Assembly (NCBI GenBank): GCA_963556495.2
Contig: OY747705.1
Coordinates: 30,063,001 to 30,127,000, forward strand
Source of the DNA: Valencia hispanica
Taxonomy: Eukaryota; Chordata; Actinopteri; Cyprinodontiformes; Valenciidae
Direction of reading: 5' to 3'
DNA length: 64,000 bases
Positions 12,201 through 24,800 of the stretch are shown in pieces. Positions within the stretch are counted from its first letter, which is position 1; each line of letters opens with the position of its first letter. Both the position numbers and the translations under genes were made by a program. The notes beneath the pieces are model-generated. The model saw only the letters and a program-made list of their open reading frames with translations, ran no database searches and was not told the DNA's origin.

Positions 12201-15200
12201 GCTGGTGAGACGCTCTGCAGAGATGGAATGCTGCAAAGGAAAAACATCACATTTACCCAGGTCAGAAAGACTGCAAGACGTGGCTCATTTTACATCTTAT
12301 GTGTGATCACTTTAAATTAGCTTGGGGAGTAGTTAACAAGATCCATAATCCTCTTTAGTGTTGGAGTGAGTAAAAACACCTTCTAAACAAATACAATATT
12401 ACCTGGTGAATATGATCTTTGGTGAAGTTCATTTCGTACAGTTCCTGCTGTTATAGAAAAGCAAATAAATAAATTCTCCTCATTTTCTTCTTCAAAACAA
12501 CAATACAGTTTTCACGAAAGTTTAAATGCAAGTTTTGAAGGTGATTTACCTTGGACATGGAGCTGGAGGAGCTGGAGCTGGAAGAGAGAATGCTGGACCG
12601 TAGGGACGAGTGGCTGGTGGAGGAGCTGCTGGAGCGGCGGCTCAAACGCTGGCTGGAAGAACTGCTGGACGACCTCTTTGATGTTTTGTTAAGGGGATCG
12701 GCAAGATCCAACATCTTGCTTTTGCGGAGCGAAGAGGAAGAGCTGGAAGAGGTCTTGGAAGAGCTTGAGGAGGAACTTCTGGAACGTGAGCTGCTGGAGC
12801 GAGAGCTGCTGGAACTAGAGGATGAAGATTTTGTGCTGTTCTTCAGACCAGGAACCAGAATCTTCTTCAGCTTCATCAGAACACTTTTGTCCTCAAGTAT
12901 TTCGTCCTCCTCACTCAGGCTAACTGCTTTAATGATCTTTTCTGCTGCTTTTTCACCAATCTGAACCTCAATTTCGATCCTTTCGATGGATGGTCCAGCA
13001 GCTAAGATGTAAATAAATGTAAAAGATTGGTTATTGATCCTTGCAAACGATTTTCAAAAGCAACGTCAGTGCATCTGTTACACTTGCCTGGGGTGACATT
13101 AACCAAAAGAGAATGGTTTCCAATTATGGCATAGATGGGGGTATTCTTGAGGAAGGTGGCATTGCGAGACCTAATATCAATGCAGGCCTCGATTCCATAT
13201 GTATACGTCGTAGCACACATTTTCTTCACAATGGGTTTGGGGATTTTCATGCTGCTGACAATTTGACTTTGTTGCTGAAGAGGAAGAAGTTCAGAAGATT
13301 CTGACTGTAAAAAAAAAAGCAGAAAATGAGAAACAATAAATAACCCACATCATAGAGGACAGGGTAAAAAAAAAGTCGGAAAAGTTTGTCATTGATTCAG
13401 ACTTACCAAACTATCATTCAGATAGTTAGAGATCTGTGAAAGATATGAGGTGGTGTTCTTGCTCATGAGAGGCTCAAATGGGACAACTGGTGTGATTTTG
13501 GCAGCTGCAAGGTCTTCCACATCTCTTGCAATGGCAAATGTTTCCAGACTTTTTCAGAAAAAGGGAAAAATACACTTACTGGTAATCCAAATAAGAAAAG
13601 GGGTAGATTTATTGATTCCAGATGACATAAATTTACATACCGAGCAGATGCAATTGTTTTAACACCCTCAACGGGCAGGAACTGGTAGTTAAAGTAGCCC
13701 TTGACCATGTCAAATCTCGCTTCCATCTTTTTAGGAATAACTGTGTGGACTTTGGCTCTTGACATCACAGTAGCCTGGATAAAAGGATTATTTACTCCCA
13801 TAACTGCATAGGTGTGTAGAGACACACTGAAATAGAAAGACACACAAAAATATTAAAACATCGTTGGTATAAGCAGATTTTTTTACTCGATTTATATTTA
13901 GTACAGATAGTTCACCTTGGAGCGACTGAAGCCTTCATGGAAATATCAGACTTCAGGAGGTGCACAGGATGGAAGTCTTCAGGAAGTGGTGGTGAAACGG
14001 TGGCTTGTACTATGAAAATATATTTTTTAATAGTTCTCCTTTGGTGGAATTCGTGATCTCAAACCCTCAGTTGTTGAAATGCAACAATGAAACTTACCTT
14101 CAACAGATGCGGCTGCCACGGCAGCAGTGTAAAGACTGAGCTCCATGGGTAAACCAAGAGAGCTGGGGAAGATGCGACGAACCTCAATGGCCAGCATTGG
14201 CTTGGAGTATTTCAGGGAGTAACCGGGCAACAGAGCGTCCAAGGCCTTTTTGCCATATGTACGGATTTCAGGTCCGGTTGCAAACTGTTAAAACAAAATG
14301 TTCTCATTAGACTAAGGTTTTAGTTTGAAAAGTAAAAATAAATTTTCAGGCATGCAAAAATCTGTGTGAAAAATCACCTCAATGATCTTTTCAACCATTT
14401 CTTTGTCAATGTTTGCAAATGCTACCTCCTGCCCGAGAACTTTTACATAAAGTGAGCCAAGAGGGTGGCGGGAGGGATTGGCCCTCCACTCAGTTAGCTG
14501 TGACACAAACAAAGTTGCAAGATAAATTGTTTTAATGGAAGCATGTAAAACTCTCTGTCATAAGTAAATGCTTTATAACCTACAGCCTTGAGAGCTTGCT
14601 TCATCTTGGTGATCCTATCTGCACTCTCTGGAACATCACGGAATTTCAAAAGGGCCTCCTGTACTCCCTCAGATCTGGCTCCAAACTGTAAAAATGTAAC
14701 ATTGAAAAAGCTTTTTAAATTATAACTAGTTCCAAAATGAAGATGAAGCAGTTGAAAAAAAGGTTAATCTTTTTTTTAAGTGCTAGTCATTCTTAAACAC
14801 ATAGTATCACATTCTACTGTATAAAGTGAATCCTTTTGGTTTTAGCAGTAGCTCTAAAGCTTGACCATCATACCTCCAAAACGTCAACAAACACTCCAGA
14901 CAGGTAAACACGAGCTTTTGCCATGACGTTTCTTGGCAATACAGTTGCGGCATCATTGATGTAATATGCGCTGGCAGCAGCTCCCAGCATCCAAGGATCT
15001 GCAGGTCAAAAAAACATTAGGTCACATCTTAGTAAGTGAAATCTCTGTGAGGGCATGACTTTTCTAGTAAACTCTTACTGTAATAGTAGTCATTATGGAA
15101 AGCTCGACTGTAACGGTAGCTCAGTCTTTCGAATTTAGGGCTGAGGATCCTGATGGCAACATTGCAGGCAGCAGCTCTGTAAAGAGAACAAATATTAGTA

Positions 15201-18200
15201 ATTCTACATTCTAGTTTATTTCATTGACATATTAACAAGATAATGGCTGAACTGGGTTCTTACACAGTAGAATGGTCAGGGGTGGTGGTTTTGGTAAAAG
15301 CCTTCATGTAAGAGTAGACAAAGCTAGCAACCTGCAGGTTGGGTTCTTTCAGGAGGCTCTGAGCAAGGGTGGTCACTAGACCCAAGGGTAGCTTGGTGTC
15401 AAACAACACAATAGCAGCAATCATGCGGAGCTCTGGGTCAAGAGTCCTGTCCATGAAGAGCTGAACAGCCATGTCTTGAATCTGATCAAAAAAGGACAAC
15501 TCTGTTAATACATCTGAACAAAATGTATAAACCTTAGGAATAGTTATTGTTAAGCAGGGTGATCAGAAGTTTTGCCTCACCAGCTTGGGTTCCCTCTTTG
15601 CAATTTTCCGCAGTGCCAGAGCAGCATCAACGTGAACTCTGTGCTCAAGATTGGAGGCAGAGCTACCAAAGCCAGGCAGCAGCTTCATAATTGGCTTCAG
15701 GCTGCTGGGATGTCCTGCATTACCCAGAACTTTGAGAGCCAGTGAGAGCTCATCATTGTCGCGTTTCTCAAGAGCGCTGACAATAATGTCATGGATAGGC
15801 TGCAGGATAGATAGAAAACCAATAAAATCCCTGGTTCATCATCTGAACACTAGTTTTCGAAAGGTATAGATAACACCTACCCTGACAAGCTCAGATGGAC
15901 ATGAAGGGTTCTCCACACAGTATTTGTGAACCATGCTGCCAAAGCCAAGCATGGTGATCTCGCGCAAAGCAGCATTTTCTTGAATCTTAGGGGTCTTAGC
16001 CAAGCCCTAGAATGGTGAAACATGGAAACTATTTATATATTTAAGTGTTTCTGTGCGACTGGAAATAAACATGCAACCTTTAAACATCAGCTTACCTCCA
16101 TAAGCTTGATGGCCTCCAGGTCAGCTGTCACTAAATGTGTGGATGACATGATGGCCTGAGCAGCTTCAGCAGCGGTCACTTCACCAGCAATGACTTTCTC
16201 CTTGATGAACTTAAGAGCAACATGAGTGCCAATGGCAGGGATAGAGTTCAGCATCCAGTGTCTGGGGAAAGATTTACATCAGTAAAATTGTAGAAGGTTT
16301 GCGTTTTAATTCTCTAACAAGTGCAAGTGTCTTTACCTGTGATCACTTTTGGATTTGAATTGACTCCAAAGAGCTTCGATGCTCTCATATCTGGCCACAC
16401 GGAGCAGCTGGATGAGCTCAATAAACTTCAGGGGAGAATCTTCATGGGCCTGGCCCATATTGAGACTCACTAGGTTATTCAGAGTCTCAACAATCTGTAA
16501 AAATTCCCATTAAAATGCTTTTAGTATAAAATCATATCAATAAAAACACGTCAATTAAAATTTCACAAGGTACCTGAGCCTCAGCATTGGTGATCCTCAG
16601 AAGCTGAATTGGTGTCTGGATGAGTTCAGTGCCTAACTCGTACTTCAGCGATCCTCTGTGAATATAGTCAGCTTTGATGGGCTCTAATGGGGTCTTCTTG
16701 ATGTCAACGAAGGTCACGGTCTGCCTTTTAACATAAGTTAACATCAGATCAATCAACTGTCCAACATTTAACATGCAGAGATGAGCTTTACTATAATTTA
16801 AAGCACATACTTAGCCTCCATCTGGACAGCTCCGTTCACAATGTTGACAGGTGAGTACTGGAGGAGCTCTGTAGCGGTTGCCTCTAGGATCAATGTACCA
16901 GAGGCTGAGGGCTTCATGACGTAGTTTAGAGAAAGTGCTCCTGAAAACACTTTTCCCCGCTATAATGACATAACACAAAATAATTAAAAACAACAGTTTA
17001 AACTCCTTAACAGAAAGAATATCAGAAAAGGGAACTTGTACTCACAGTCACACACTCTGCACATTTGTCTGTATAACCAGCCATGCCAACATCCATGTTG
17101 ATTCTATCTGTGCAGTGATTCAGGTCTGTGGTCTTTGTCAAGTGAAGCCGGTCGGCCTTTGGATCCTCACTAAGGACATAGTGTGTCTTGCACACACCTT
17201 TTACTCCAGTCTAATTTCAAGAAAATAAAAATAAAAAACAGTATTTTCGTATGTACTGCACCAGTTGCCTGAGTAGACCAACTGAAGAAAAGTATTGAGT
17301 ACCTCTTGCAGGTCATACACATTCTGAGTCTTCTTGATGTTCAGCTGAAAGATGTTGAGTATTCCCCTGAAGATGTTCAGCACAGTTGTAGAGATACCTG
17401 CAGGTGCGTACACTTTACCGATCACACCATTGGTATACTCAAACTTGACGGGTGTCAAGAGCTGAGCAGAGAGAACTGAGGTGAGCTTTGTGGCAGGGCG
17501 AAAAACCTCTTTGGGCCAGATGCCACTGTACTCCGAGATCACAGGGTCTTCAAGCTGAAAGAGAAAAAGCAAAATTTTGGGGGGAATGTGAGCATGAGCT
17601 ACTTCTGTATATTGGTTGATTTATTTGCATGGATTAGATTTTGTGATGATAATGTAATATTATTGAGAAAGACTTTTACTTTTAGAATGTAGCTGTCAGG
17701 ATCTGCTGCACTGATCAAAACTTTGCTCTGGATTTTCACCCCAGCCCTTGCCAGGCCTTCCTCAGGCAGCCCTCCCAGAAGATATCCTTCATACTTGTAC
17801 TCGTAAGTCTTTCCGGCTGCAAATTCTGGGGCTATTACAGAAACCAAAGATAATATGATCACCTACTTCATGAAAAATTTATACATTTGCTGGTTTTAAA
17901 ATATTTTAGTATTAATAAAAACAACTTACCATAGCTCACCTGAGTGCCAGCTGGAAAACAATAAAAAAGTGATTGGGAATGCGATTTATTTGGCAGGGGG
18001 GGTTAAAATTTTTAAAGGATACACTTTTTGTCCTGGTGTTTTTACATTTTTTATTTTAAATTGACCAAATAATGTCATTTAAAAAAACCAAACACTAATT
18101 ATGTGCAAAAAATGAATGACCATTCTTCAAAGCAGTTTTATTCAATACTAAGAAGATTTTAGTGCATATGCCGACACTCACCCACAAAGGCCACAGTCAG

Positions 18201-18221
18201 AGCCAGCACAAGCACCTTCAT
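9244..18221 (-). CDS. vtg: vitellogenin, A-type with phosvitin (complete, 34 exons)
   Basis: Egg-yolk precursor, made in liver, secreted, and taken up by oocytes. Exons in order: 18221-18182, 17950-17930, 17831-17680, 17554-17303, 17210-17046, 16959-16811, 16724-16574, 16494-16337, 16261-16096, 16006-15881, 15799-15581, 15481-15264, 15176-15079, 14998-14874, 14685-14584, 14497-14378, 14284-14098, 14009-13916, 13826-13641, 13548-13407, 13304-13088, 13001-12550, 12447-12403, 12230-12162, 12064-11858, 11559-11417, 11300-11162, 11073-10944, 10564-10381, 10276-10182, 10097-10003, 9911-9746, 9623-9462, 9356-9244. The sum is 5088 nt, 1695 aa, no internal stop. Signal peptide [15 protein letters not shown]; lipovitellin heavy chain to about 1085 with HLTKTTDL at 178-185, at the place of the receptor-binding motif described in tilapia; polyserine phosvitin about 1085-1180; light chain; von Willebrand D-like region from about 1424 with CGLCG at 1561-1565; Cys-rich end. 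Introns after exons 21 and 24 use GC donors. The Aa/Ab subtype was not resolved. Confidence 0.95.
12550..12835 (-). other. phosvitin-coding serine repeat (vitellogenin exon 22)
   Basis: Runs of AGC/TCC serine codons broken by Arg, Lys and Thr, read on the minus strand. This is the phosphate-loaded domain. At roughly 95 residues it is modest. The mirror-image acidic frame on the plus strand (Glu/Leu-rich) is only the complement of this repeat. Confidence 0.9.
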
Positions 18222-18256
18222 GGTTGGTGGTTGTGAACGACTGTAACTAGAGGTTT

Positions 18257-18266
18257 CCTTTTAAAG
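18257..18266 (-). promoter_or_regulatory. TATA-like box of vitellogenin
   Basis: CTTTAAAAGG on the minus strand, about 35-45 bases before the start codon. It fits a short 5' leader as usual for vitellogenins. No transcript evidence. Confidence 0.5.
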
Positions 18267-18269
18267 CCA

Positions 18270-20551
18270 AGATTTGTAAACATTGTTTTCCGAAATTAAA
18301 CTTTAACTAAATGTTGGCTGTCATTTCTCTTAGTGGTTACTGTGCCCAGTCATGTCAATAAGGCTGAGTAAATACGCTAATCAAAAAATCATGGACGTAA
18401 AAAGTTGTTTCAACCTGAGTCTTGCATTTTCTGAAACTGTCTGACCTTATTTGGAATCCTACCTTCTGTCATTATCTGACCTTTTAAAGAAAAAAAAGGT
18501 AATAAAATGTAAGAACATTTCTGTTTGCACATTCCGAAATAAAATAAAATTGAAAAAACAATTTCATCGTGATGCATAAGATTTAAAGAAATAAGATTAT
18601 TGTATTGACCTGAGAAGGACTTTTAAAAGTGTTTAAATACAATGAATATCAAGCCAAAAACAAGATTCTTACAGAGCTATCAGACCAGGCAGATTGATCC
18701 CACTTGGTGAGAGATTCACATGTCATCATGTCCTGACCCTGCAGTACTTTCACAATCGAATCATCTATAATCAGAGACTGTTTATTTTCAACATGCAGCA
18801 ATCCAAAGTGTTTGGGTAATCTTCATCAATAGTCTTCTTTAATAAAACAGTTTTAGGAGTATTGAGCAGAGGCTCTATGACACCTTACTTGCAGGGGAAC
18901 TCTGAACCCTAATTATTGGCCTTAGGAGCCAGATATCTGAAATCAATAACTTGGTGTATTTAGCCTCTCTGTCTAACCAAAACTGTGGTGTTATCTTTGA
19001 TTTGATATATACAGGTTTTTTTAACCCCACTGGCCTTTATTCATCAGAAGCTAGACAGGAAGAAGGGCCGAGAAAGGAGGGTAAGACATGGAGTGAATGG
19101 TCCTGGGCCAGAAATCAAACATAGGGCAGCTGCATCGAAGACTGTACACTAACCATGGGGTGTCCTTGCTGTACCACTGAACCACCCCAATATAAACATA
19201 TTTACAAGAAAGAGAAGACCTGACTTTTTTATTTTCCCCTTTTTTATACATCTATATTTTAAATGTCTTTATTTCTGAGCAAAGTGTGTGCACACACTTG
19301 GCAAATAAAACTAAATCTGATTCTGTTATGTCCTTGGATTGTCCCTCTCATGAATTAATTTAAACCTGTTTTTTGTTTTTCAACAAGAAATATTTCTAAA
19401 CTTCAAAATCTGATGTCAAAAGTTGAACCAGAGATGATTAATAATGCTTCTATATCTTTTTATTTTATTTTAAATTGTTATTTTTCTTTTTAATGAATTT
19501 ATTTGCTTTCTCCAATAGTTTGACATGAGATTCTACATTGAACCTTGAATGTTGTTGTTCATATATCTTATTGTCTTTAATGGAGATTATTTTGCAACAT
19601 GCTGAAGGAGTAAGTGTATCACTTCAACAATACCATGAACTATGACTTAAGGCTACAATTACTTTAAAAAACTGCCAATTATTCAGCTTTATTTAGCAAA
19701 GCCTTGCTTTTGCATTGAGCATTTTTCTCAGATCATTCAATCTTGTGATCCTACTGAAAATCTGTACACAAAACTGTCCTGTCCTGTGCCTGTGATCAGA
19801 AGTATGTCCAGCTCTTAGGTTTTTGGGTTAGCACTGTGCTGTGAAGTATGAGGCAGCTATCTAGTCAGTCTAGATCAGTCAATATGTTCACATATTCAAA
19901 CAAAGGTCAATTTGTATTTTATCAATGTTACTGTTCCTGAAAAGTCCTGGGTCAACATGACCTAGGGGTAGCAGAGGGGTTGGGTATTTAGTACACTAGA
20001 TTTCTGATCACAGGCATGAAAACGCCCCTTTTCACCAAGAAAAAAAAAATCAATTGAAGTTTTCTTTTTAGAGCTTGTTTAATGTAATCAACTTAAGTTG
20101 TCTCTTTTAACATAGAGTAAAAAAAATAGATTAGAACTGGAAGGGGGAGATATTTCACTCACCATTAGTCGATTATGCCAACCAAACAAACATTGTTTTT
20201 TTAGTTTTTTTTTTTAGTTAATGATAGATCTTTAAGAGTTTATTCTTCTCCCCCAGTACTGATTATGCTTACTTTTTAAAATATTTTACGGTTTTCCTCT
20301 TCAAATGCAGCATCAAACTTTTATCCAATGGTATAAAGTAAGTACATTACAAAGATTGCATTGCATTCTAGTTTCTGCATTAAATAGACCAAACCAATGT
20401 CACAAAACCTGCACTGTGGAGTGTGAAGCAACAGGTGGGAGCAGAACAATGCTGTGGCAAGAGAAATGTCTGCTCACTCCAACACTTTCTCTGGGATCTC
20501 AGAAGAATTTTAAATTGTAGCAACAGTATGTAGGAACATTTATTCGTATTT
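18270..20551. other. vtg/ctbs divergent spacer, first part
   Basis: AT-rich, with no coding segment recognised. Contains scattered TGACC/GGTCA half-sites (for example near 18443, 18485 and 19904) and the palindromic element at 19950. Confidence 0.5.
19950..19962. promoter_or_regulatory. candidate oestrogen response element
   Basis: GGTCAACATGACC is a perfect GGTCA-N3-TGACC palindrome; with flanks it is GGGTCAACATGACCT, one base from the 15-bp consensus. It lies 1.73 kb upstream of the vitellogenin start and 1.87 kb from the ctbs start. Vitellogenin transcription is oestrogen-driven, so the position makes sense. Activity is inferred. Confidence 0.6.
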
Positions 20552-21451
20552 TTTTTTGTTTTTTTACGTGTCCTGTTTGGCAGTGTGGAGCTCAGAATTG
20601 GTGTCTGAGTACCAAGTAGAAGCCCAACAGATTTACTTTCACAAGCGGAGCAGTACAGCTTTTGCTATAGTCCTCCACTTGATATATGTGTGAAAAATCT
20701 TTATTATGAATTGTTGGGGTTTTTATTTCCTGATGTTATGGACACGGAGACTGAAAATTAAGGAGAAGAAAGAAGGAAGATGAAGAAGAGAGGTAGGAAA
20801 CAAAAAGTCAAGAGAGAGGGTGAGTTGAAAATACAAGAGAGGAAGGGGAACAAAGAAAACACAGGAAGACATTGAAGTCTGCCTCCATACCCACAGGACG
20901 GCAGAGAGAGGGGGAAAACTAAACAAAACACGAAAAAGGAACATCGACAAAACAAACCAAACATTGCGAACTAAGAATTACACAACCACATCACACAAAA
21001 ACAGATATAAAAATACAACAACAATGTCACAGAGAAACTCATGGTACCGTTTAATCAAGCTCTAGTAATGATAACCTCAGCCCAAGAATATATCCTTAAA
21101 CACCAGAGATCCCACATCAATGTGTGTGTGTTAGCATGCTGCTGCATATAAGGTTTCTCCATAAGAGTGTTCGATAGTTGGTGTGAGCAGGCATCAATCC
21201 GTCTCCCAGGAATCGATGCAGACATGAAGGAGATCGGAGCAAAGACGTCCAAAGGACCCCCAGAGCCCCAGGTGGACCCGGGCGGGGCCGACCGCATCCC
21301 CCAAGAGTGGAGCAAAGGAGAACCCCAGGGGAACATCCAGCGGCCACCATGCAGGGGCCCGGCGGGGCAGCAGTGACGAGCCCACGGGCTCCGCCGGCAA
21401 CCGGCCGCGCCGGGGCGGGCCGGTCAATGGACCGGGAGAGCCGGGGCCCAG
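20552..21451 (+). repeat. interspersed repeat, copy 2, with GC-rich extension
   Basis: 20552-21120 matches the copy at 6838-7370. After a short TG run it continues into a GC-rich tail (21180-21451) with CCGGGGCCCAGGGGCCC near the end, which copy 1 lacks. Copy 1 is thus truncated or replaced by its TG expansion. Confidence 0.65.
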
Positions 21452-21830
21452 GGGCCCATTTATTTGTATTTTAACTCCTTAGCTTTTTTAAACCTTGGAC
21501 TTCTTCACTACTGCCTACAATACCTAAAGGTTGATGTACTTTTTAATTCATCAAAAAGGTCAAATAGGCCAACAAACCTAAAATTAGTTTTGCGATTCAG
21601 CTGTGATCATCAATGTTTAAATAATCATTAATAGTTAGTGTATGTTTGTTTGTAGGCAACTGAAAACATCGATGTCAGTCACGATGCAAGACATTGTTCT
21701 TCAGATAAATGACTTGTTATTGACGGTATCAGTTTTGTCCTATCTTGCACTCCGTACAAAAGAGTTCACATGATCGGCTGGCTTCTCGGCTTCACCGCAT
21801 TCTGCTGTAGTTTCTCTGTGGACCATCAAA
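21452..21830. other. ctbs upstream region
   Basis: No repeat or gene. It precedes the ctbs start codon and presumably holds its promoter. No clear TATA box. Confidence 0.4.
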
Positions 21831-24800
21831 ATGTTGCCGTTGTTCGTTGTGCTTCTGTCGGTTCTGCTGGTTGCGAGCGGCTCCGGCGTGTGTCCGTGTG
21901 AGAGGCCGGAGCTCTGTCAGCCAATCCGGGGAGAGAGAGAGTTTGAGGTAAAGCTAATTTAGCCTTTGTTGACAATCTGTCAATGTGTAAACAAGCATAC
22001 CTACCGCAAAGTTTTATTACTGACATCAGCTTTTCTATCCGGAAGGACAAATCTGTTGGTCCGGGTTAACAATTATATGACAGAACAAGGATTTTTAATC
22101 CTGAATCTAAGATTTCAGTTATTAATATTCCTAAAAGCCTGGTAGATGCTAAGTCCTGTGCTAGTTTTCCACACATTTCCTGTGTTGTGTACCTTCAGAA
22201 AGTGAATTGTTTCTCTTAGGTACCTAGAATAAAAACCTGCAGCTTATGATGTTCACTGTAATAAAACATGACTTTATGACTTGGGAGGCAAACATCATTC
22301 AAACATCTCCAAAGATCTTATGAGAATAGTTGAAAGTTTGGCTTTCTAAAGTTATTTTTCTGAGACTATTTTAATAGTCCCCCACCCCACAAACACTCAC
22401 TTATACCCCCCAGCCCAATAGACAATGACTTCTTGCACTTTTAATACGGACTGCACTTTTAACAGACTATTCTAGCAGAGACTATTATTTACAAGCATAT
22501 ATTACTTAGCCTATCTGCACTTTACTGTCTACTGTTTTATGTTTTTGCTTTTTTTACTTCCAGTGACCGTGAACTGTAGCTGCGGCTGAGAGATGTTACC
22601 AAGTGGAATTTCATTGTATTGTTGTACAATGACAATAAAGCTTCTGTTAGCTTCTCTGGATAATTTTTGCAGGGTGGGATGGATGAAGTTCCTCTTTTTA
22701 AACACTGGTCTGATGGACTTCTGCATTACCGCTAAAATTGGCTGAGGAATATGAACTGAAACCTCAATCCTGCAGCTGTTCAATACTATTTAACATTTAT
22801 CAGTCAATACACTGAGTGGTTTAACTCGCGTTTAATCTGAGGGTACAGATTCACTTCGGTTTCTTCAGGTTTCTATCCGTTCTCAGTATTGGAAAAATAT
22901 TTGTATTTGCAGAATTAATTTCCTATTACATTGTCTCAATTGTGTATCTCTTTCATCCTTCTATTCTCCCACTGTAAAAATGTCAGCTATGATATCAGGT
23001 GGTTTTTCTCATATTACTAATAAATAACTGGGAATTCAAAAAATGCAAGTGGGAATACATATGGGATTACCTGCACTCATATAGTAATCTGTTTACCCCA
23101 TTTTATTTATTATTTTTATTTATTGTATGCTTAGAAGTGTTTATTTTAAGTTTGCACAAAGTATCGCAGCAATTTCCTAATGTTGTGAACCTGTTCACTC
23201 ATATGGCAATAAAACCTTTCTGATTCTGATTTTACATGAAAACTCTGTAGAAGACCTCTTAAAATGCTACTATTAGGTAGATTTGTTTTGATGCTGAAAA
23301 TAGACATATTCAGATAATATTCACAAGCACAAAGCAAGAACGAATTCTTTAAAAAAAGGATTCAAAAGTAGAGAGTTTCAAGCTTGACTAAACATTGAAC
23401 CCCTTAAAAAGGTTTTAAAGCTAATGACCATAAACTAAAAAAATAGTTTCCCATCTAAAAAAGTAAATGTAGATACGTAGATGTATTTGTGTGCACCATA
23501 AGGGATTACTTATTTAGATTAACATTGCAGCAGGAATAAGTCTGTTTCTATACTGCGTTGCACTGCATTTAGGGATTGCAAACTTTGGTCCAGAGCAGAG
23601 AAGGGTGCAAGTAATTGCTTGAGCCAATCATTCTCTGCAACCCTCTGTTAGACAGACTCTGCATCAAGATCTTAGCAACATAAAATCCTTGTCAATATGA
23701 AAGGAGGACTGTTTTCCTTATGAAAAGAAAGGCTGCTACCTATTTCTGCTGATTGCCTCAGAGTTTGGGTCAAACTTCAGTCTTGTATCAACGATAGTAG
23801 TCAAGGGAGTGATGAAACTGTATCCCTTCCTCCAGTAAAATCTTTGTTCTGAAATTCAGCCCTTATACAGTGCTCTTTGATTCACCAGTAAGTCCTACAA
23901 GGACAGAAAATATTAATTTTTGGTATTATTACTCTGTGATGGACTGGCGACCTGTCCAGGGTGTACCTCGCCTTTTGCCCCGTGAATGTTGGAGATGGGC
24001 ACCAGCCCCCCCGCAACCCTGCATAGGATGGACGGGTATTATTAGTTACAAATGTGTTTGGTTTTTTTGCTTTAGAACTCAAGCTTTTAGAAATGTAAGT
24101 TTCATTGGTTGTGGCATTGTCTCTGTGGACTGGACTTGCTAACCCAAAACTATTCAAGACATCATTTTTGAATTTCATATCGCAGAATATTTCTCCTAAA
24201 AGAGGCTTTTGACACGGTTTCCTCTTTTCTTTAGGTGGTCATAATGTTTTGTTTGACCAGGACAATATTTTGTTTAGATTTGGTTTTATTTGATGTTTTT
24301 GTTGATGTTGCAAAGATTCCTGAGAGGACATTTGTTGTCAGTTAGATAAACTAAATTGAACTGAATAAATTTTTCAAGAAATTGCTTTAGAAAAGCTAAA
24401 TGTTACTTTGCAAAAGTAACATTTTTAAAATGTGTAATATTACCAGGAGTGTTAAGCTTACAGCAATGACATGACATGATATAAACTGTGAAAAATGTGA
24501 AAAATAAGATCAGATGCTTCAAGCCGCTAATGGTTTGGAGGAAGGTACGTGTACCTGAATGAAAGAAAACTAACAGAAATGAAAAAAACATCTCTTTTTC
24601 TGTTTTCTGTTTGCTAAAAACCTCAAACATAACCATCAAATTATGACTGCTTTTGCTTTTAGGTGTTTGTATTTGACGTGGGAGGGAAGACGTGGAAATC
24701 CTACAACTGGAGCATGGTGACAACAGTGGCAGCCTTTGGGAAGTATGATGCAGAGCTCATGTGTTTTGCTCACTCCAAAGGAGCACGAGTTGTCCTCAAA

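Noticed and set aside
12551..12964. 137-codon Glu/Leu-rich frame on the plus strand
   Set aside because: It is the complement of the serine-repeat phosvitin exon of vitellogenin; AGC/TCC runs read backwards give Glu/Leu.
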